DNA of 64,000 bases from positions 2,629,595-2,693,594 of the forward strand of contig JAWPMO010000001.1 of assembly GCA_033344875.1 (NCBI GenBank), in the 5' to 3' direction. How positions within the stretch are numbered: position 1 is the stretch's first letter; every line of letters begins with the position of its first letter. The stretch is from Ilumatobacteraceae bacterium (lineage in GTDB: Bacteria > Actinomycetota > Acidimicrobiia > Acidimicrobiales > Ilumatobacteraceae). A program made the position numbers and the translations under genes. Below are positions 1-8,668 of the stretch, in pieces. The notes under the pieces were generated by a model. That model worked only from the letters and a program-made list of their open reading frames with translations, ran no database searches and was not told where the DNA came from.

Positions 1-140
1 AGTCGCGGGGTGGTGCGAACGATCGACCCGACGACACGATCTTCTCGAACTACGGCGACAACTGGCTCAAGTTCCGGGTGCGCTCGCATCCCGACGTCGC
101 GGCGATCCACCACCCCGACCTGGTCGGTCGGTTCGACTGA
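1..140 (+). CDS. C-terminal end of an unidentified protein (partial)
   Basis: An open frame enters from the left edge (first full codon at 3) and stops at TGA 138-140, leaving 45 residues. The end reads SNYGDNWLKFRV...DVAAIHHPDLVGRFD. Codon third positions are GC-rich as in the neighbouring genes, so it looks like real coding sequence. I do not recognise the family from this short tail. Confidence 0.55.
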   Translation, partial: SRGGANDRPDDTIFSNYGDNWLKFRVRSHPDVAAIHHPDLVGRFD

Positions 141-186
141 CGCGTGACGGTCACCGCGCCGGCTTCCGGTACGGTGGCGAGTGCAT

Positions 187-762
187 ATGGGACTGTTCAA
201 GAAGCGAGTCACCGACCCCGACGAGATCGAACGGCTGAAGGCTCAGATCGCATCGATGAGCGCCCGCCTCCAGGCGTCCGACGAGGCGAAGGGCCAGCTC
301 GAATCGACCGTGCACGGCATCGTGACCCGGCTCGACACGCCGGCTCCGCCACCGCCCGAGCCGCCGCCGAGCGTGCCGACGGTCGACCCGATCGAGGTCG
401 ACAAACTCAATGCCAAGATCGAACGGTTGACCGTCCGACTCGACGAACAACCCGAGCCCACCGAACCTGCCGCGAGCGTCGACCCCGCCGAGATCGAGCA
501 GCTCAGGGTCAGGATGCAGGAGATCGGCCAGCGGATCGACGCCGTCGATCAGCGCATCAGCTCGATCTCGACCGAGCTGGCGAACCAGATCACCGAACTG
601 AGCGGCGACATCGAGGCGATGGGCGGCGACCAGCCGCCGACCGACGAGATCGTCGACGAACTCCGCGACGCCCAGACCCGGCTGGCCGGCGAGCAGGCTC
701 GCTACCAGATCGCGTTCCGGCAAGACCTCGCCGAACTCGCGGATCGTCTCCGCCGGGCCTGA
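187..762 (+). CDS. Coiled-coil protein of unknown function
   Basis: A 191-residue protein starting MGLFKKRVTDPDEIERLKAQI. It is mostly heptad-like helix: a first coil at about residues 10-40, a proline-rich break at about 55-65 (PPPPEPPP), then coils at about 75-95 and 105-185. There is no signal peptide or membrane segment, so it is probably cytoplasmic or attached to a partner. An in-frame GTG at 181 lies 5 nt after a TACGGT box at 170-175 and is an alternative start. The gene converges on the UPF0182 gene with a 21-nt gap. No enzymatic motif was seen. The role is unknown; a scaffold or polarity protein is possible given the DivIVA-like gene nearby. Confidence 0.75.
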   Translation: MGLFKKRVTDPDEIERLKAQIASMSARLQASDEAKGQLESTVHGIVTRLDTPAPPPPEPPPSVPTVDPIEVDKLNAKIERLTVRLDEQPEPTEPAASVDPAEIEQLRVRMQEIGQRIDAVDQRISSISTELANQITELSGDIEAMGGDQPPTDEIVDELRDAQTRLAGEQARYQIAFRQDLAELADRLRRA

Positions 763-783
763 TCCGGCGTCGGCCGGTCGGCG

Positions 784-3657
784 TCAACCCTCGTCGAGCG
801 CCTCGGCGAGCTGGGCGATGAGTTCGCCGACCTCGTCGAGCCTGGCTTCGAAACCGGCGAGGTCGCCCTCACGAAGCAGGTCCTGCGCCTCCATGTAGAG
901 CCGCTCGGCTTCGGCTGCGATCTCGGCCGGGCTGCCCGGCGCCGGCGGGTCGTCCGGCTCGTCACCGTCACCATCACCGCCGTCAGGGTCGTCGATCGGC
1001 GGCGGCACGTCGTCACCGGCATCGGACACCCGGTCACCGATCTCGGCATCGAAGCCGGGGAACAACCGCGCCAGCGCCGACTCCAGGTCGGTGTCGAGCA
1101 CGGCGCTGTTGTCGTGCGACACGATGACGAACCGGAACTCGGCGACGTCGGCGACGACGTAGACCGGCCGGACGTAGATCAGTCCGTCGGCGACGGGCAT
1201 CAGCTGGAGGTCACCGAACTTGACCTCGGTCCCGGTCTCCTGGCTCGCCTGGAGACTGAGTTCGGGGCTGATGTCCTGTTCTGACTCGGCCTGGTCGGCC
1301 ACGAGCAGCGGACCGTCGGGCAACGGCTCCTCGACGAGATACGTGATCAGGTCGCCGTAGGTCGCCGGGTCGCTCGACGCGGTCATGTACGCCTGCAGAC
1401 GCGTCCGGCTGTCGTCGGTGGAGAAGCGCACGAACGGGCGGATGATGACGAACTCCTCCTCGCCCGAGATCCCGTTGCGGAACTGCGTGTAGTACGGGAT
1501 GAACCGCTCGGTCGACGACTCGCTCGCGAACTCGGTCTGCTGGTCGAGCGGATCGACCGGCGAGTTGACCCGGGTGACACCCTCCTGACGATCGACCGAA
1601 GGGGCCTGGGCGACCGACCAGGCACCGATGCGCTGGAAGAAGTTGACGGGCTCGACCTGGTACTTGGAGTAGAGCTCGGTCTGCACCCGGAAGAGATCTT
1701 CGGGATACCGGAGGTGCTCGGCGAGATCGGACGGCATCTCGTCGAACGACGTGAAGAGGTCGGGGAACGCCGACTGCCAGGCCTTGAGGATCGGGTCGTC
1801 CTCGTCGACGACGTAGAAGGTGACGTCGCCGGTGTACGCGTCGACGACGGCCTTGACGCTGTTGCGGATGTAGTTGGAGCTGGTCGAGAGTCCGGTGCCG
1901 GTGCTCAGCTGCACGTTGCCGATCCGCTGGCCGTACGGGTAGCGCGACGTCGAGGTGTAGGCGTCGATGACCCACTGCACACCGCCGTCGACGACCACGG
2001 GGTACGGGTCGCCGTCGTAGTCGAGGAACGGGGCGAGCTTCTGCACCCGGTCTTGCACCGACCGGACCCAGAGCAGCTGCGAGTCGTCGTTGATCGCGCC
2101 GGAGCCGATCACGTTGTAGTCGAGGAAGGCCAACGCGAACGCCGACTGCCGGAGCAGCCCGTCGACCTCGACACCTGCCGTGCCGCTGTAGGGCTCGGTG
2201 TCGCCACAGGGCGACTCGGCGACATCGGTGCGGGCGATCGCATAGCCACTCATCTCCGGGCTGAAGTACAGCTCGGGCCGGTCGAGTTCGACCTCGCGGT
2301 AGTCGGGGCGGTCACGATCGGTGACCCGGCCGACCGGCGCCATCACGAGGCCACACCCGCGGGTGCTCACGAGATGCTCGCCCTGCCAGCTCTTGTTGGC
2401 GATGCTGCCGAGGTCGAGTTCGCGAGCGGTGATCAGCACCTGCTGCACCTCGCCGTCGATCGGGTACCGGTCGACGTCGAGGTCGGCGATCTGCAGACCG
2501 GTGAGGTCGCCACGGTCGCGGGAGAAGCGAGACAGCATCTGCGCCGGGTTGAGCAGACGGACGTTCTCGATCGGCTCGAGGTCGGCCTCGACCTTGGCCG
2601 CATTGAGCCGGCCGAACGAGACGGTCTCGGTCTCGACCGCATCGATGCCCATCGCCGCCCGAGTGGCCTCGACGTTTCGCTCGATGTAGGGCGCTTCGCG
2701 TCCCTCCTGGTTCGGGCGCACGATCAACGACTGCACGACCGCCGGGTAGATCAGACCCCCGACGATCAACACGACGAGCCACAGGCCCGATGCCACCAGC
2801 GGGAGCCGCCACCGATCGGTCCGGATGGTCACCAGGTAGAGCACCGCCGTCAGCAGCGCGATCAGGACGAGCAGCATCATGGCCGGGAGCTGGGCATTGA
2901 CCACGGTGTAGGTGGCGCCCTGGACGAAGCCACGACGTTCGTTGGTCAGCTCGTAGCGGGTGAGCCAGTAGTCGGCGGCCTTGACCGCGGCGAGGACGGC
3001 CAACAGCACGGCGACGTGCACCTTGGTCGACGCACGAACCGTCGGCAGCGACGAGGTGAACAGCACCCCGCCGTTGAGGAGATGGGCCCCGATCGTCAGC
3101 AGCAGCACGATCACCAGCGCTGCGAACAACCAGTCGATCGCAAACGTGTAGAACGGCAGTTCGAACACGTAGAACCCGACGTCGACCCCGAACTGTTCGT
3201 CGTCGACCCCGAACGACTGACTGTTGCGGAACAGCAGCCAGTCCTGCCAGCGGGACACCGCCGGCAGCGCGAGCATGAACGACAGCACGAGCGCCGTGCC
3301 GTACCGAACGAGTCGCAGCCGCTGCCCGAACACCTCGTGGAAGCGTTCGACGTACGGGTGCACGTTGGCCGGGAACGACGTGGGAGCCGTGCGATCGGCG
3401 ATCAGGAGGTTGACGGTGGCCAGCACCGCGAACACGACGAAGAAGATCAGGAACAGCGAGACCTTGGCCCAGATCTGCCCCCAGAAGACGTCGCTCCGAT
3501 CGAGCGCATCGTGCCACAACGCATCGACGTAGAAGCTGGCGATCGCCCGACCGAACACGATCACGCCGAGGAACAGCAGACCGATGGCGATCAGGACGCC
3601 GCGCCCCGAAATTCGGGACAGGAGTCGGGGACGGGGGAGATCTGATTCGCGCCGCAT
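784..3657 (-). CDS. UPF0182 family multi-pass membrane protein
   Basis: A 957-residue protein of the UPF0182 (COG1615) family. The first 320 or so residues hold about seven hydrophobic segments, beginning GVLIAIGLLFLGVIVFGRAIA, with the family-typical FYVDALWHDALDRSDVFW right after the first. The long remainder is predicted extracytoplasmic and ends in an acidic, proline-rich linker (about 885-915) plus a short helical tail. Length fits the family, and no biochemical function is established. It is the last gene of a minus-strand row, 12 nt after the DivIVA-like gene, and close to a PDZ/Lon-like gene. A UPF0182-PDZ pair is also adjacent in mycobacteria (Rv3193c/Rv3194c). Confidence 0.93.
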   Translation of the reverse strand: MRRESDLPRPRLLSRISGRGVLIAIGLLFLGVIVFGRAIASFYVDALWHDALDRSDVFWGQIWAKVSLFLIFFVVFAVLATVNLLIADRTAPTSFPANVHPYVERFHEVFGQRLRLVRYGTALVLSFMLALPAVSRWQDWLLFRNSQSFGVDDEQFGVDVGFYVFELPFYTFAIDWLFAALVIVLLLTIGAHLLNGGVLFTSSLPTVRASTKVHVAVLLAVLAAVKAADYWLTRYELTNERRGFVQGATYTVVNAQLPAMMLLVLIALLTAVLYLVTIRTDRWRLPLVASGLWLVVLIVGGLIYPAVVQSLIVRPNQEGREAPYIERNVEATRAAMGIDAVETETVSFGRLNAAKVEADLEPIENVRLLNPAQMLSRFSRDRGDLTGLQIADLDVDRYPIDGEVQQVLITARELDLGSIANKSWQGEHLVSTRGCGLVMAPVGRVTDRDRPDYREVELDRPELYFSPEMSGYAIARTDVAESPCGDTEPYSGTAGVEVDGLLRQSAFALAFLDYNVIGSGAINDDSQLLWVRSVQDRVQKLAPFLDYDGDPYPVVVDGGVQWVIDAYTSTSRYPYGQRIGNVQLSTGTGLSTSSNYIRNSVKAVVDAYTGDVTFYVVDEDDPILKAWQSAFPDLFTSFDEMPSDLAEHLRYPEDLFRVQTELYSKYQVEPVNFFQRIGAWSVAQAPSVDRQEGVTRVNSPVDPLDQQTEFASESSTERFIPYYTQFRNGISGEEEFVIIRPFVRFSTDDSRTRLQAYMTASSDPATYGDLITYLVEEPLPDGPLLVADQAESEQDISPELSLQASQETGTEVKFGDLQLMPVADGLIYVRPVYVVADVAEFRFVIVSHDNSAVLDTDLESALARLFPGFDAEIGDRVSDAGDDVPPPIDDPDGGDGDGDEPDDPPAPGSPAEIAAEAERLYMEAQDLLREGDLAGFEARLDEVGELIAQLAEALDEG

Positions 3658-3669
3658 CTGGCGCCGAGG

Positions 3670-5643
3670 CTACTGGCCGCTCGGCACGGTCAGGCAGCGG
3701 CACCCCGCGTGGGCGGGTGCTGCGACGTGCCCGGTCGGGTACGCGTCGCCCGCGGCGACCTCTCCGGCCAGCGAATTGTCCTCGCAGTCGGCGCAGGTCG
3801 ACTCGGACGGATCGATGATCCAGGTCAGCATGGTGCCGGGCTTCACGCCGGCGGCCAGACCGCCCCCGTGAGCGAACCGGAACGCGTCGTCGAGCTGGTC
3901 GTCGATGTGCTGGGTCTTCCACTCGCGGTAGACCGCGCGAACCCGTTTGGTGACGTCTTCGTTGTCGCCGCCGCCGTCGCTGATCGCCCGCTCGAGGCGA
4001 GCCCGGAGCGGAGCGACGAGGTCGTCTCGGACGACCGCATGCGCCCGCTCGAGTGCCCCACCCTTGGTGATCGTGGTGCGCAGCGTCTTGGAGTCGCGCT
4101 TGCCGACCTCGGCCGCACCGGCGATCGCGGCGTCGAGCAACTCGTCGGCGAGCGCACCGAGGTAGGTATCGACGTGATCGTCGACATCGGCGATCAACTG
4201 GTCGAGCTGGGTGACGGCCTGCTTCTGGCGGAGCCGATCGAGCACACCGTTCTGCTCGTCGGCCAGGACACGCTTGAGCTTGCGGGCGCCGCCGACGATC
4301 AGGGGCACCAGCGCCTCGTCGCGTCGCATGAAGGCCGTGGCCTCGGCGACGCCCGGGTCGTCGTCGGCTCCGACGTCGGCCGCCGCCTCGGCGTCGAGTT
4401 CGGCTCCGACGTCGTCGATGTCGTCGATGTCAGTGGTCTCGTCGGTGAGGGCCGGGGCCTCGCTCCGCAACCGCTCGAAGATCCCGCCCACGTCGGGGCG
4501 CTCGTCGGTCGCCGACTCCTGGTCGCTGCCGTCGGCCTGCCGCGCCGCGTCGACGTCCGACTCGGCGACGTCCGACTCGGCATCGTCATCGTCGGCGGCG
4601 TCGGTGTGCTGGTCGGGCCGGCCGCGGAACAGCGATACGACGTTGGCGTCGCGCGGCGGAACGGGCGCGGGTGCCTCGTCGCCGGCGGTCTCGTGGCTGC
4701 CGTCGGTCTCGATCGGGATCGTGTCGTCGGCCTCACCGATCGCCGCGTCGTCGTCCGTGTCGTCGTCGGTCTCGTCGGTCTCGACGGTCTCGACGGATTC
4801 GGTGGCATCGACGGCCCCGGTGGGTGTGTTCGTCGCGGCCTCGTCGACGTCGTCGTCGTGGAACTCGTCGACCGCCCGCTCCTGCGCGTCGAGGTCGACC
4901 GGTTCGCTCGCCGGGCCGGCCTGGTCGCGATCCATGTCGCTCGCCGGCACCATCAGCGGCAGCGGGCCCGTGGTCGGCGAGAAGTTGACGAACTCGGCCG
5001 GTCCCTCGACGGACTGCAGTTCGGAGGTGACGTCGACCGCGACGAGGCGGGCCCGCTCGAACACCTGGAGCAGCCGGTCTCGGCCGTGGACCAGGTCTTC
5101 GATCTGCTGCCGCGCCAACTTGGTCCGTCGCTCGAGGTCGGCCAGCACCCGCTCGCGGTAGGCGCGCGCCTCGTTGACCATCTCACGGCCCTGCTGCTTG
5201 GCCAGCGCGACCTCGGCCTCGGCGTCGGACGTCGCATCGTGGCGCTTGCGGGCGGCCTCGACCTCGGACTCCTGGCGCAGCCGGTTGACCTCGTCGTTCG
5301 CGTCGTTGAGGATCTTGGCGGCGGTCTCCTCGGCGCGGATCTTGATCTGCGACGCCGACTCGCGGGCCGTCTGCAGCACCCGCAGGGTCTCCTCGCCGAG
5401 CAGCGCGGCGACGGTCTCGTCGTCGAGTTCGGGGGCGGGCACCGCGGCCGCTTCGGCCTCGGCATCTCGCAGTCGGGCTTCGAGCTGACGCTCCCGTTCC
5501 TGCAACCGGCCCAGTTCGGCGGCGACCGACGTCAGGAACGCACGGACCTCGTCCTGGCTGAAGCCGCGTCGAGACGTGGAGAAACCGGCCTCCGCCACCG
5601 ACGCGGGCGAGGAGGGGTCTGGTCTCGAGAGCGAGGCAGCCAT
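3670..5643 (-). CDS. DivIVA-like coiled-coil protein with C-terminal MuF/gp7-like Cys-His motif
   Basis: A 657-residue protein. Residues 21-42 (FSTSRRGFSQDEVRAFL...) match the DivIVA N-terminal pattern F-x3-RGF-x3-EV-x2-FL, followed by a long coiled coil (about 45-190). A very acidic Asp/Glu/Thr linker spans about 215-420, then a helical region. The last 50 residues carry W-x2-D-x4-CxxC (Cys617, Cys620) and P-x-H-x2-CRC (His645, Cys648, Cys650). That layout resembles the end of phage Mu F / SPP1 gp7 head-morphogenesis domains (PF04233-like). ATG 5643 fits the DivIVA alignment. It sits 52 nt downstream of the Lon-like gene and 12 nt before UPF0182. A pole or division-site scaffold is inferred from the N-terminus; the C-terminal role is unknown. 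No other phage gene is nearby. Confidence 0.82.
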   Translation of the reverse strand: MAASLSRPDPSSPASVAEAGFSTSRRGFSQDEVRAFLTSVAAELGRLQERERQLEARLRDAEAEAAAVPAPELDDETVAALLGEETLRVLQTARESASQIKIRAEETAAKILNDANDEVNRLRQESEVEAARKRHDATSDAEAEVALAKQQGREMVNEARAYRERVLADLERRTKLARQQIEDLVHGRDRLLQVFERARLVAVDVTSELQSVEGPAEFVNFSPTTGPLPLMVPASDMDRDQAGPASEPVDLDAQERAVDEFHDDDVDEAATNTPTGAVDATESVETVETDETDDDTDDDAAIGEADDTIPIETDGSHETAGDEAPAPVPPRDANVVSLFRGRPDQHTDAADDDDAESDVAESDVDAARQADGSDQESATDERPDVGGIFERLRSEAPALTDETTDIDDIDDVGAELDAEAAADVGADDDPGVAEATAFMRRDEALVPLIVGGARKLKRVLADEQNGVLDRLRQKQAVTQLDQLIADVDDHVDTYLGALADELLDAAIAGAAEVGKRDSKTLRTTITKGGALERAHAVVRDDLVAPLRARLERAISDGGGDNEDVTKRVRAVYREWKTQHIDDQLDDAFRFAHGGGLAAGVKPGTMLTWIIDPSESTCADCEDNSLAGEVAAGDAYPTGHVAAPAHAGCRCLTVPSGQ

Positions 5644-5695
5644 ACGCACGAGCGTAAACCTCTCGGCACCCGGTTTGGCGGCAATCGGTGGCGGT

Positions 5696-7006
5696 TCAGC
5701 CGCCGTCGGTATCGGCGGCCTGCTCCGGGGCCGGCGGAATCGGGTCGCCGCCGAGCGATTCGAGTGCGGTGAGTGCTTCTTCGAGCGTCCGAACCGGGAT
5801 GATCCGCAGGTCGTCACCGCCCGCCTGCCGTGCCGCTTCGAGCTCGGCCTCGAACGCTGCGCGCTGCGCTTCGCTGGCCGCATCGGAGATCCCCGGCACC
5901 AGGAACACGTCGACACCGGTCTGGGCGACGGCGCTCGCCTTCTGCCGCAGCCCACCGATCGGCCCGACCGAACCGTCGAGTTCGATCGTCCCGGTGACCG
6001 CGATGTCGGCGCCCCCGGTCAGCTCCCCCTCGGTCAGTTCGTCGATCAGCGTCAGCGTGAACGCCAGGCCGGCCGACGGACCGCCGATCGACCCGGTGTC
6101 GATGTCGAGGTCGAACGGCAGCTCGACGCGACGGGTGTCGAACGGGAAGAAGCCGACGATCGTCCGGTCGGGATCGTCGGGTGACGCGGTGAGTTCGACC
6201 TCGACCTCGAGTTCACCGGCCTCCGGCCGATCGATCCGCATCGTCACGATGTCGCCGGGTGCACGCCCTTCGAGGACCCGGCCGAGGTCTTCGACCCCGT
6301 CGATTCGCTCGCCGTCGGCCTCGAGGATCCGGTCGCCCGGATCGAGGACGTCGTCGGACGGGCTCCAGTCGACGCACTCGGTGTTGTCCTCGTTGGCGGC
6401 GAGGCACACCATGTCCTGGATCAGCACGTCGCCCTCGATCACATCGACGTCGAATCCGACGCGCTGCAGCGCGACGTACTGCGCGACCTGCTCGGACGTC
6501 CGCATCTGTTCGAGTGCGAACCGTCGGCGCTGCGGTGGGGTCTGGACCCCGAACTTCTCCTCGTTGGTCAGGAACTGGATCGCCGGCTCGTCGCGACCGA
6601 CGAACCACGAGAGGACCGACTGGGCCGGCTCGGTGACCGTGACGAAGTAGATGTCGCCGACCGGCGGGAACTGCTCGGCAGCCGCACCGAGGTCGCCGAA
6701 CACGATCCGATCGTCGACGGGTTGCGCCGATGCCGGCGTCCGGGCGAACGGCGTGCCCTGTTCGACCCCGAGCCGGGTGTTCTCCTTGGAGGCCACCCAC
6801 TGGGACGGCAGCACCGACGCCACTGCGATCGCGGCGAGCACGAGCATCGCGAGCACGACCAGCGGGACGGCCCACCGGCGATGCACCGGCGAGGGCAGGA
6901 CCAGACCCGCGCGCTCGGCAGCCTCGGCGAGGGTTTCCGGTCGCGTGTCGGGCGGCCCCGGAGGGGTCTCGGTCGGCGGTAGTGTCGATGTCCGCGTGTC
7001 GGTCAC
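5696..7006 (-). CDS. Membrane-anchored PDZ/Lon-like serine protease (YlbL type)
   Basis: A 436-residue protein. A cytoplasmic N-terminus rich in Pro/Thr precedes one membrane segment at about 48-68 (AVPLVVLAMLVLAAIAVASV). A PDZ domain follows at about 200-270 (DPGDRILEADGERIDG). The C-terminal Lon-type S16 domain has the Ser311 motif GGPSAGLAF and Lys356 in GGLRQKASA, a spacing that fits the Lon Ser-Lys dyad. There is no AAA domain, so proteolysis would be ATP-independent and outside the membrane. B. subtilis YlbL, with the same architecture, degrades the division inhibitor YneA. Start GTG 7006 is preceded by AGAGAG. It heads the row that continues to the DivIVA-like and UPF0182 genes. Confidence 0.9.
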   Translation of the reverse strand: MTDTRTSTLPPTETPPGPPDTRPETLAEAAERAGLVLPSPVHRRWAVPLVVLAMLVLAAIAVASVLPSQWVASKENTRLGVEQGTPFARTPASAQPVDDRIVFGDLGAAAEQFPPVGDIYFVTVTEPAQSVLSWFVGRDEPAIQFLTNEEKFGVQTPPQRRRFALEQMRTSEQVAQYVALQRVGFDVDVIEGDVLIQDMVCLAANEDNTECVDWSPSDDVLDPGDRILEADGERIDGVEDLGRVLEGRAPGDIVTMRIDRPEAGELEVEVELTASPDDPDRTIVGFFPFDTRRVELPFDLDIDTGSIGGPSAGLAFTLTLIDELTEGELTGGADIAVTGTIELDGSVGPIGGLRQKASAVAQTGVDVFLVPGISDAASEAQRAAFEAELEAARQAGGDDLRIIPVRTLEEALTALESLGGDPIPPAPEQAADTDGG

Positions 7007-7331
7007 TCTTGCGCTCTCTGTTGACGGCCTGACGGTCCGAGCCGCATTCATCGCGGGCCTGGCGATCGTCGCCCTGTTGCTCACCGGGTGGCGTAAGCCT
7101 GCCAGAGCCGAGTCCCGATCACCACGCGGTCCGTCCTCCCGCCCGCCCAGCGGCGTCGTCGTCGAACACTTCGACACCCCCGAGTACCGCCGCCCCGGCG
7201 TGGTCCGCCGCGTGCTCGCACTCGTCGCGAGCGGCGGGATCGGCGTCCTCATCGGCATCCTGATCGCGATCGTGACGTCGTTCGCGATCGCGATCGCGGT
7301 CATCTGGCTCACGAATCTGCTGCAGCAATGA
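6996..7331 (+). CDS. Small membrane protein with two hydrophobic segments
   Basis: If GTG 6996 is the start, this is a 111-residue protein with two hydrophobic stretches: about 16-32 (AAFIAGLAIVALLLTGW) and about 77-107 (GGIGVLIGILIAIVTSF then AIAIAVIWL). A basic, Pro/Ser-rich stretch lies between. The stop overlaps the start of the HEAT-repeat gene (ATGA at 7328-7331), which suggests translational coupling. The start is uncertain. GTG 6996 overlaps the divergent Lon-like gene by 11 nt, and a later start would remove the first segment. No family is recognised. Confidence 0.55.
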   Translation: MSVTLALSVDGLTVRAAFIAGLAIVALLLTGWRKPARAESRSPRGPSSRPPSGVVVEHFDTPEYRRPGVVRRVLALVASGGIGVLIGILIAIVTSFAIAIAVIWLTNLLQQ

Positions 7332-7957
7332 GCGCTCACGATCGACGGGTGGCCGTCATCGTCGCCGGCCACCAGGGCGACGAGACCGTTGCGGCCGAGC
7401 ACCTCGACGACACCGCCGGTCCAGTTCGGGCCGCGGCGTTGCACGCGCTCGAACGGATCGGCACCTTGACCGACGACCGGATCGCGGCCGCGTTCACCGA
7501 CCCCGACCCGGAGGTCCGGCGCCTGGCCGCCGAACTCGCCGGGCGACGACCCGGCATCGATCTCACTCCCCTGCTGGCCGACGCCGACGAGACCGTCGTC
7601 GAGATCGCCGCCTGGGCATGCGGCGAGCAGGAAGACGTCGACGATGCCACGCTCGACCGGCTGATCACCCTGGCGACCGACGCCGACGAACCACTCGTCC
7701 GCGAAGCCGCCGCTGCGGCGCTCGGAGCGATCGGTGACGAACGCGGGCTGCCGGCGATCCTCGCTGCCTGCGCCGACAAGCCCCACGTCCGACGCCGGGC
7801 CGTGCTCGCGCTCGCACCCTTCGACGGCGACGAGGTCGAGGCCGCGATCGAGCGGGCTGCGGCCGATCGCGACTGGCAGGTGCGCCAGGCCGCCGAGGAC
7901 CTCCGGCGTGCCGCCGGCGAGGTCGATCTGGCCGGGCCGGACGATCAGATCGAGTAG
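7328..7957 (+). CDS. HEAT-repeat protein
   Basis: A 209-residue protein built almost entirely of HEAT-like helical repeats of about 30 residues, for example VRAAALHALERIG, VRRLAAELAGRRP, VREAAAAALGAIG, VRRRAVLALAPF and VRQAAEDLRRAAG. Such proteins are solenoid scaffolds; some bacterial relatives act as lyases or phycobilin chaperones, but nothing here points to that. No signal peptide or membrane segment. The ATG overlaps the stop of the preceding membrane-protein gene by 4 nt, so the two are probably co-translated. The 3' end overlaps the convergent acetyltransferase gene by 13 nt. Confidence 0.85.
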   Translation: MSAHDRRVAVIVAGHQGDETVAAEHLDDTAGPVRAAALHALERIGTLTDDRIAAAFTDPDPEVRRLAAELAGRRPGIDLTPLLADADETVVEIAAWACGEQEDVDDATLDRLITLATDADEPLVREAAAAALGAIGDERGLPAILAACADKPHVRRRAVLALAPFDGDEVEAAIERAAADRDWQVRQAAEDLRRAAGEVDLAGPDDQIE

Positions 7958-8376
7958 CGGTACAGGTTCGTCTCGTACGGCTCGAACCCGAGGCGCACGT
8001 ACAGCCGGTTGGCCGCCTCGCGCGACGACCGGCTCGTGAGGCTCACGTTCTTGGCGCCCCGGTGCGCCGCCTCGGCGATCGCGGCCCGATTGAGCGCCTC
8101 ACCGACGCCGTGCCCACGCGCCGACGCGTCGACCACCACGTCTTCGATCCACGCCTTGAGCCCCGTCGGGATGCGGTAGAACGCCAGCGTCAGGCTCCCG
8201 ACGATCGCGTCGTCGACCCGAGCGACGAACAGCACCGAGTCGGGCGACTCGACGATCGCGGACAGCGCATCGGCGTCGGGAGGCGGCGACGACGACGACA
8301 GCTGGGGGATCAGGTGGGCGAACGCGGCGACCAGATCGGCGTCGACGCGATCAACGGGACGGATCTCGAGACTCAC
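7945..8376 (-). CDS. GNAT family N-acetyltransferase
   Basis: A 143-residue protein with the GNAT fold order. LFVARVDDAIVGSLTLAFY forms the central strands. Motif A follows as IEDVVVDASARGHGVGEAL, where RGHGVG is the Q/R-x-x-G-x-G/A acetyl-CoA loop. The C-terminal motif B ends AANRLYVRLGFEPYETNLYRYSI. The acetyl-group acceptor cannot be deduced. GTG 8376 is chosen because a TAGCGT box lies 8 nt upstream, fitting the leaderless pattern, and because the fold begins at once with LEIRPV. It converges with the HEAT-repeat gene, overlapping by 13 nt. Confidence 0.9.
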   Translation of the reverse strand: MSLEIRPVDRVDADLVAAFAHLIPQLSSSSPPPDADALSAIVESPDSVLFVARVDDAIVGSLTLAFYRIPTGLKAWIEDVVVDASARGHGVGEALNRAAIAEAAHRGAKNVSLTSRSSREAANRLYVRLGFEPYETNLYRYSI

Positions 8377-8384
8377 GCCCGACG

Positions 8385-8390
8385 ACGCTA
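8385..8390 (-). promoter_or_regulatory. -10 box (TAGCGT) of the GNAT gene
   Basis: TAGCGT on the minus strand ends 8 nt before GTG 8376, so transcription would begin at or next to the start codon. No convincing -35 was seen. Confidence 0.5.
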
Positions 8391-8440
8391 GCCGCCGATC
8401 CGGGCTCGACAGGCCCCGCCCACGGTGCCAGGGTGCAGCC

Positions 8441-8656
8441 ATGGCGCAATCACGAGCCAAGCGCAACCAGAGGTCACGGCGCCGGGCGAGGAGCATGCCG
8501 CTGCAGCAGGCACCGCAGCGGAAGGCGGTGCGGCGGGCCGTGATCGCCTTCCTCGTGCTGGTCGGGCTGGCCGGCATCCTCGCTGTCTCCGCGCCCGGCG
8601 ACGACGGCACCGGATCACCACCGTCGCCGAAAATGGCGACGACGAGCGACCGGTAG
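8441..8656 (+). CDS. Small basic single-pass membrane protein
   Basis: A 71-residue protein. The N-terminus is strongly basic (QSRAKRNQRSRRRARS), one hydrophobic segment lies at about 34-50 (IAFLVLVGLAGILAVSA), and the tail is short and polar. The basic side predicts an N-in topology. The gene fills the gap before the PAC2 gene, with stop and next start 12 nt apart, which favours a real gene. I see no family match and no clear ribosome binding site. Confidence 0.5.
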   Translation: MAQSRAKRNQRSRRRARSMPLQQAPQRKAVRRAVIAFLVLVGLAGILAVSAPGDDGTGSPPSPKMATTSDR

Positions 8657-8668
8657 GCTGGCGAGGGC

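Noticed and set aside
1714-3645. Long plus-strand open frame opposite the UPF0182 gene
   Set aside because: Antisense to a well-recognised family protein; the translation is low-complexity and shows no motif.
4741-4810. Simple Asp/Thr/Glu codon repeats resembling a tandem DNA repeat
   Set aside because: Explained by the acidic linker of the DivIVA-like protein; the units are imperfect and in frame.
3709-5772. Long plus-strand open frame opposite the DivIVA-like gene
   Set aside because: Gly/Val/Arg-rich mirror of the acidic repeats on the coding strand, with no domain.
5644-5955. N-terminal extension of the DivIVA-like frame
   Set aside because: It overlaps the end of the Lon-like gene in another frame and is Arg/Ser/Pro-rich; the conserved DivIVA motif starts right after ATG 5643.
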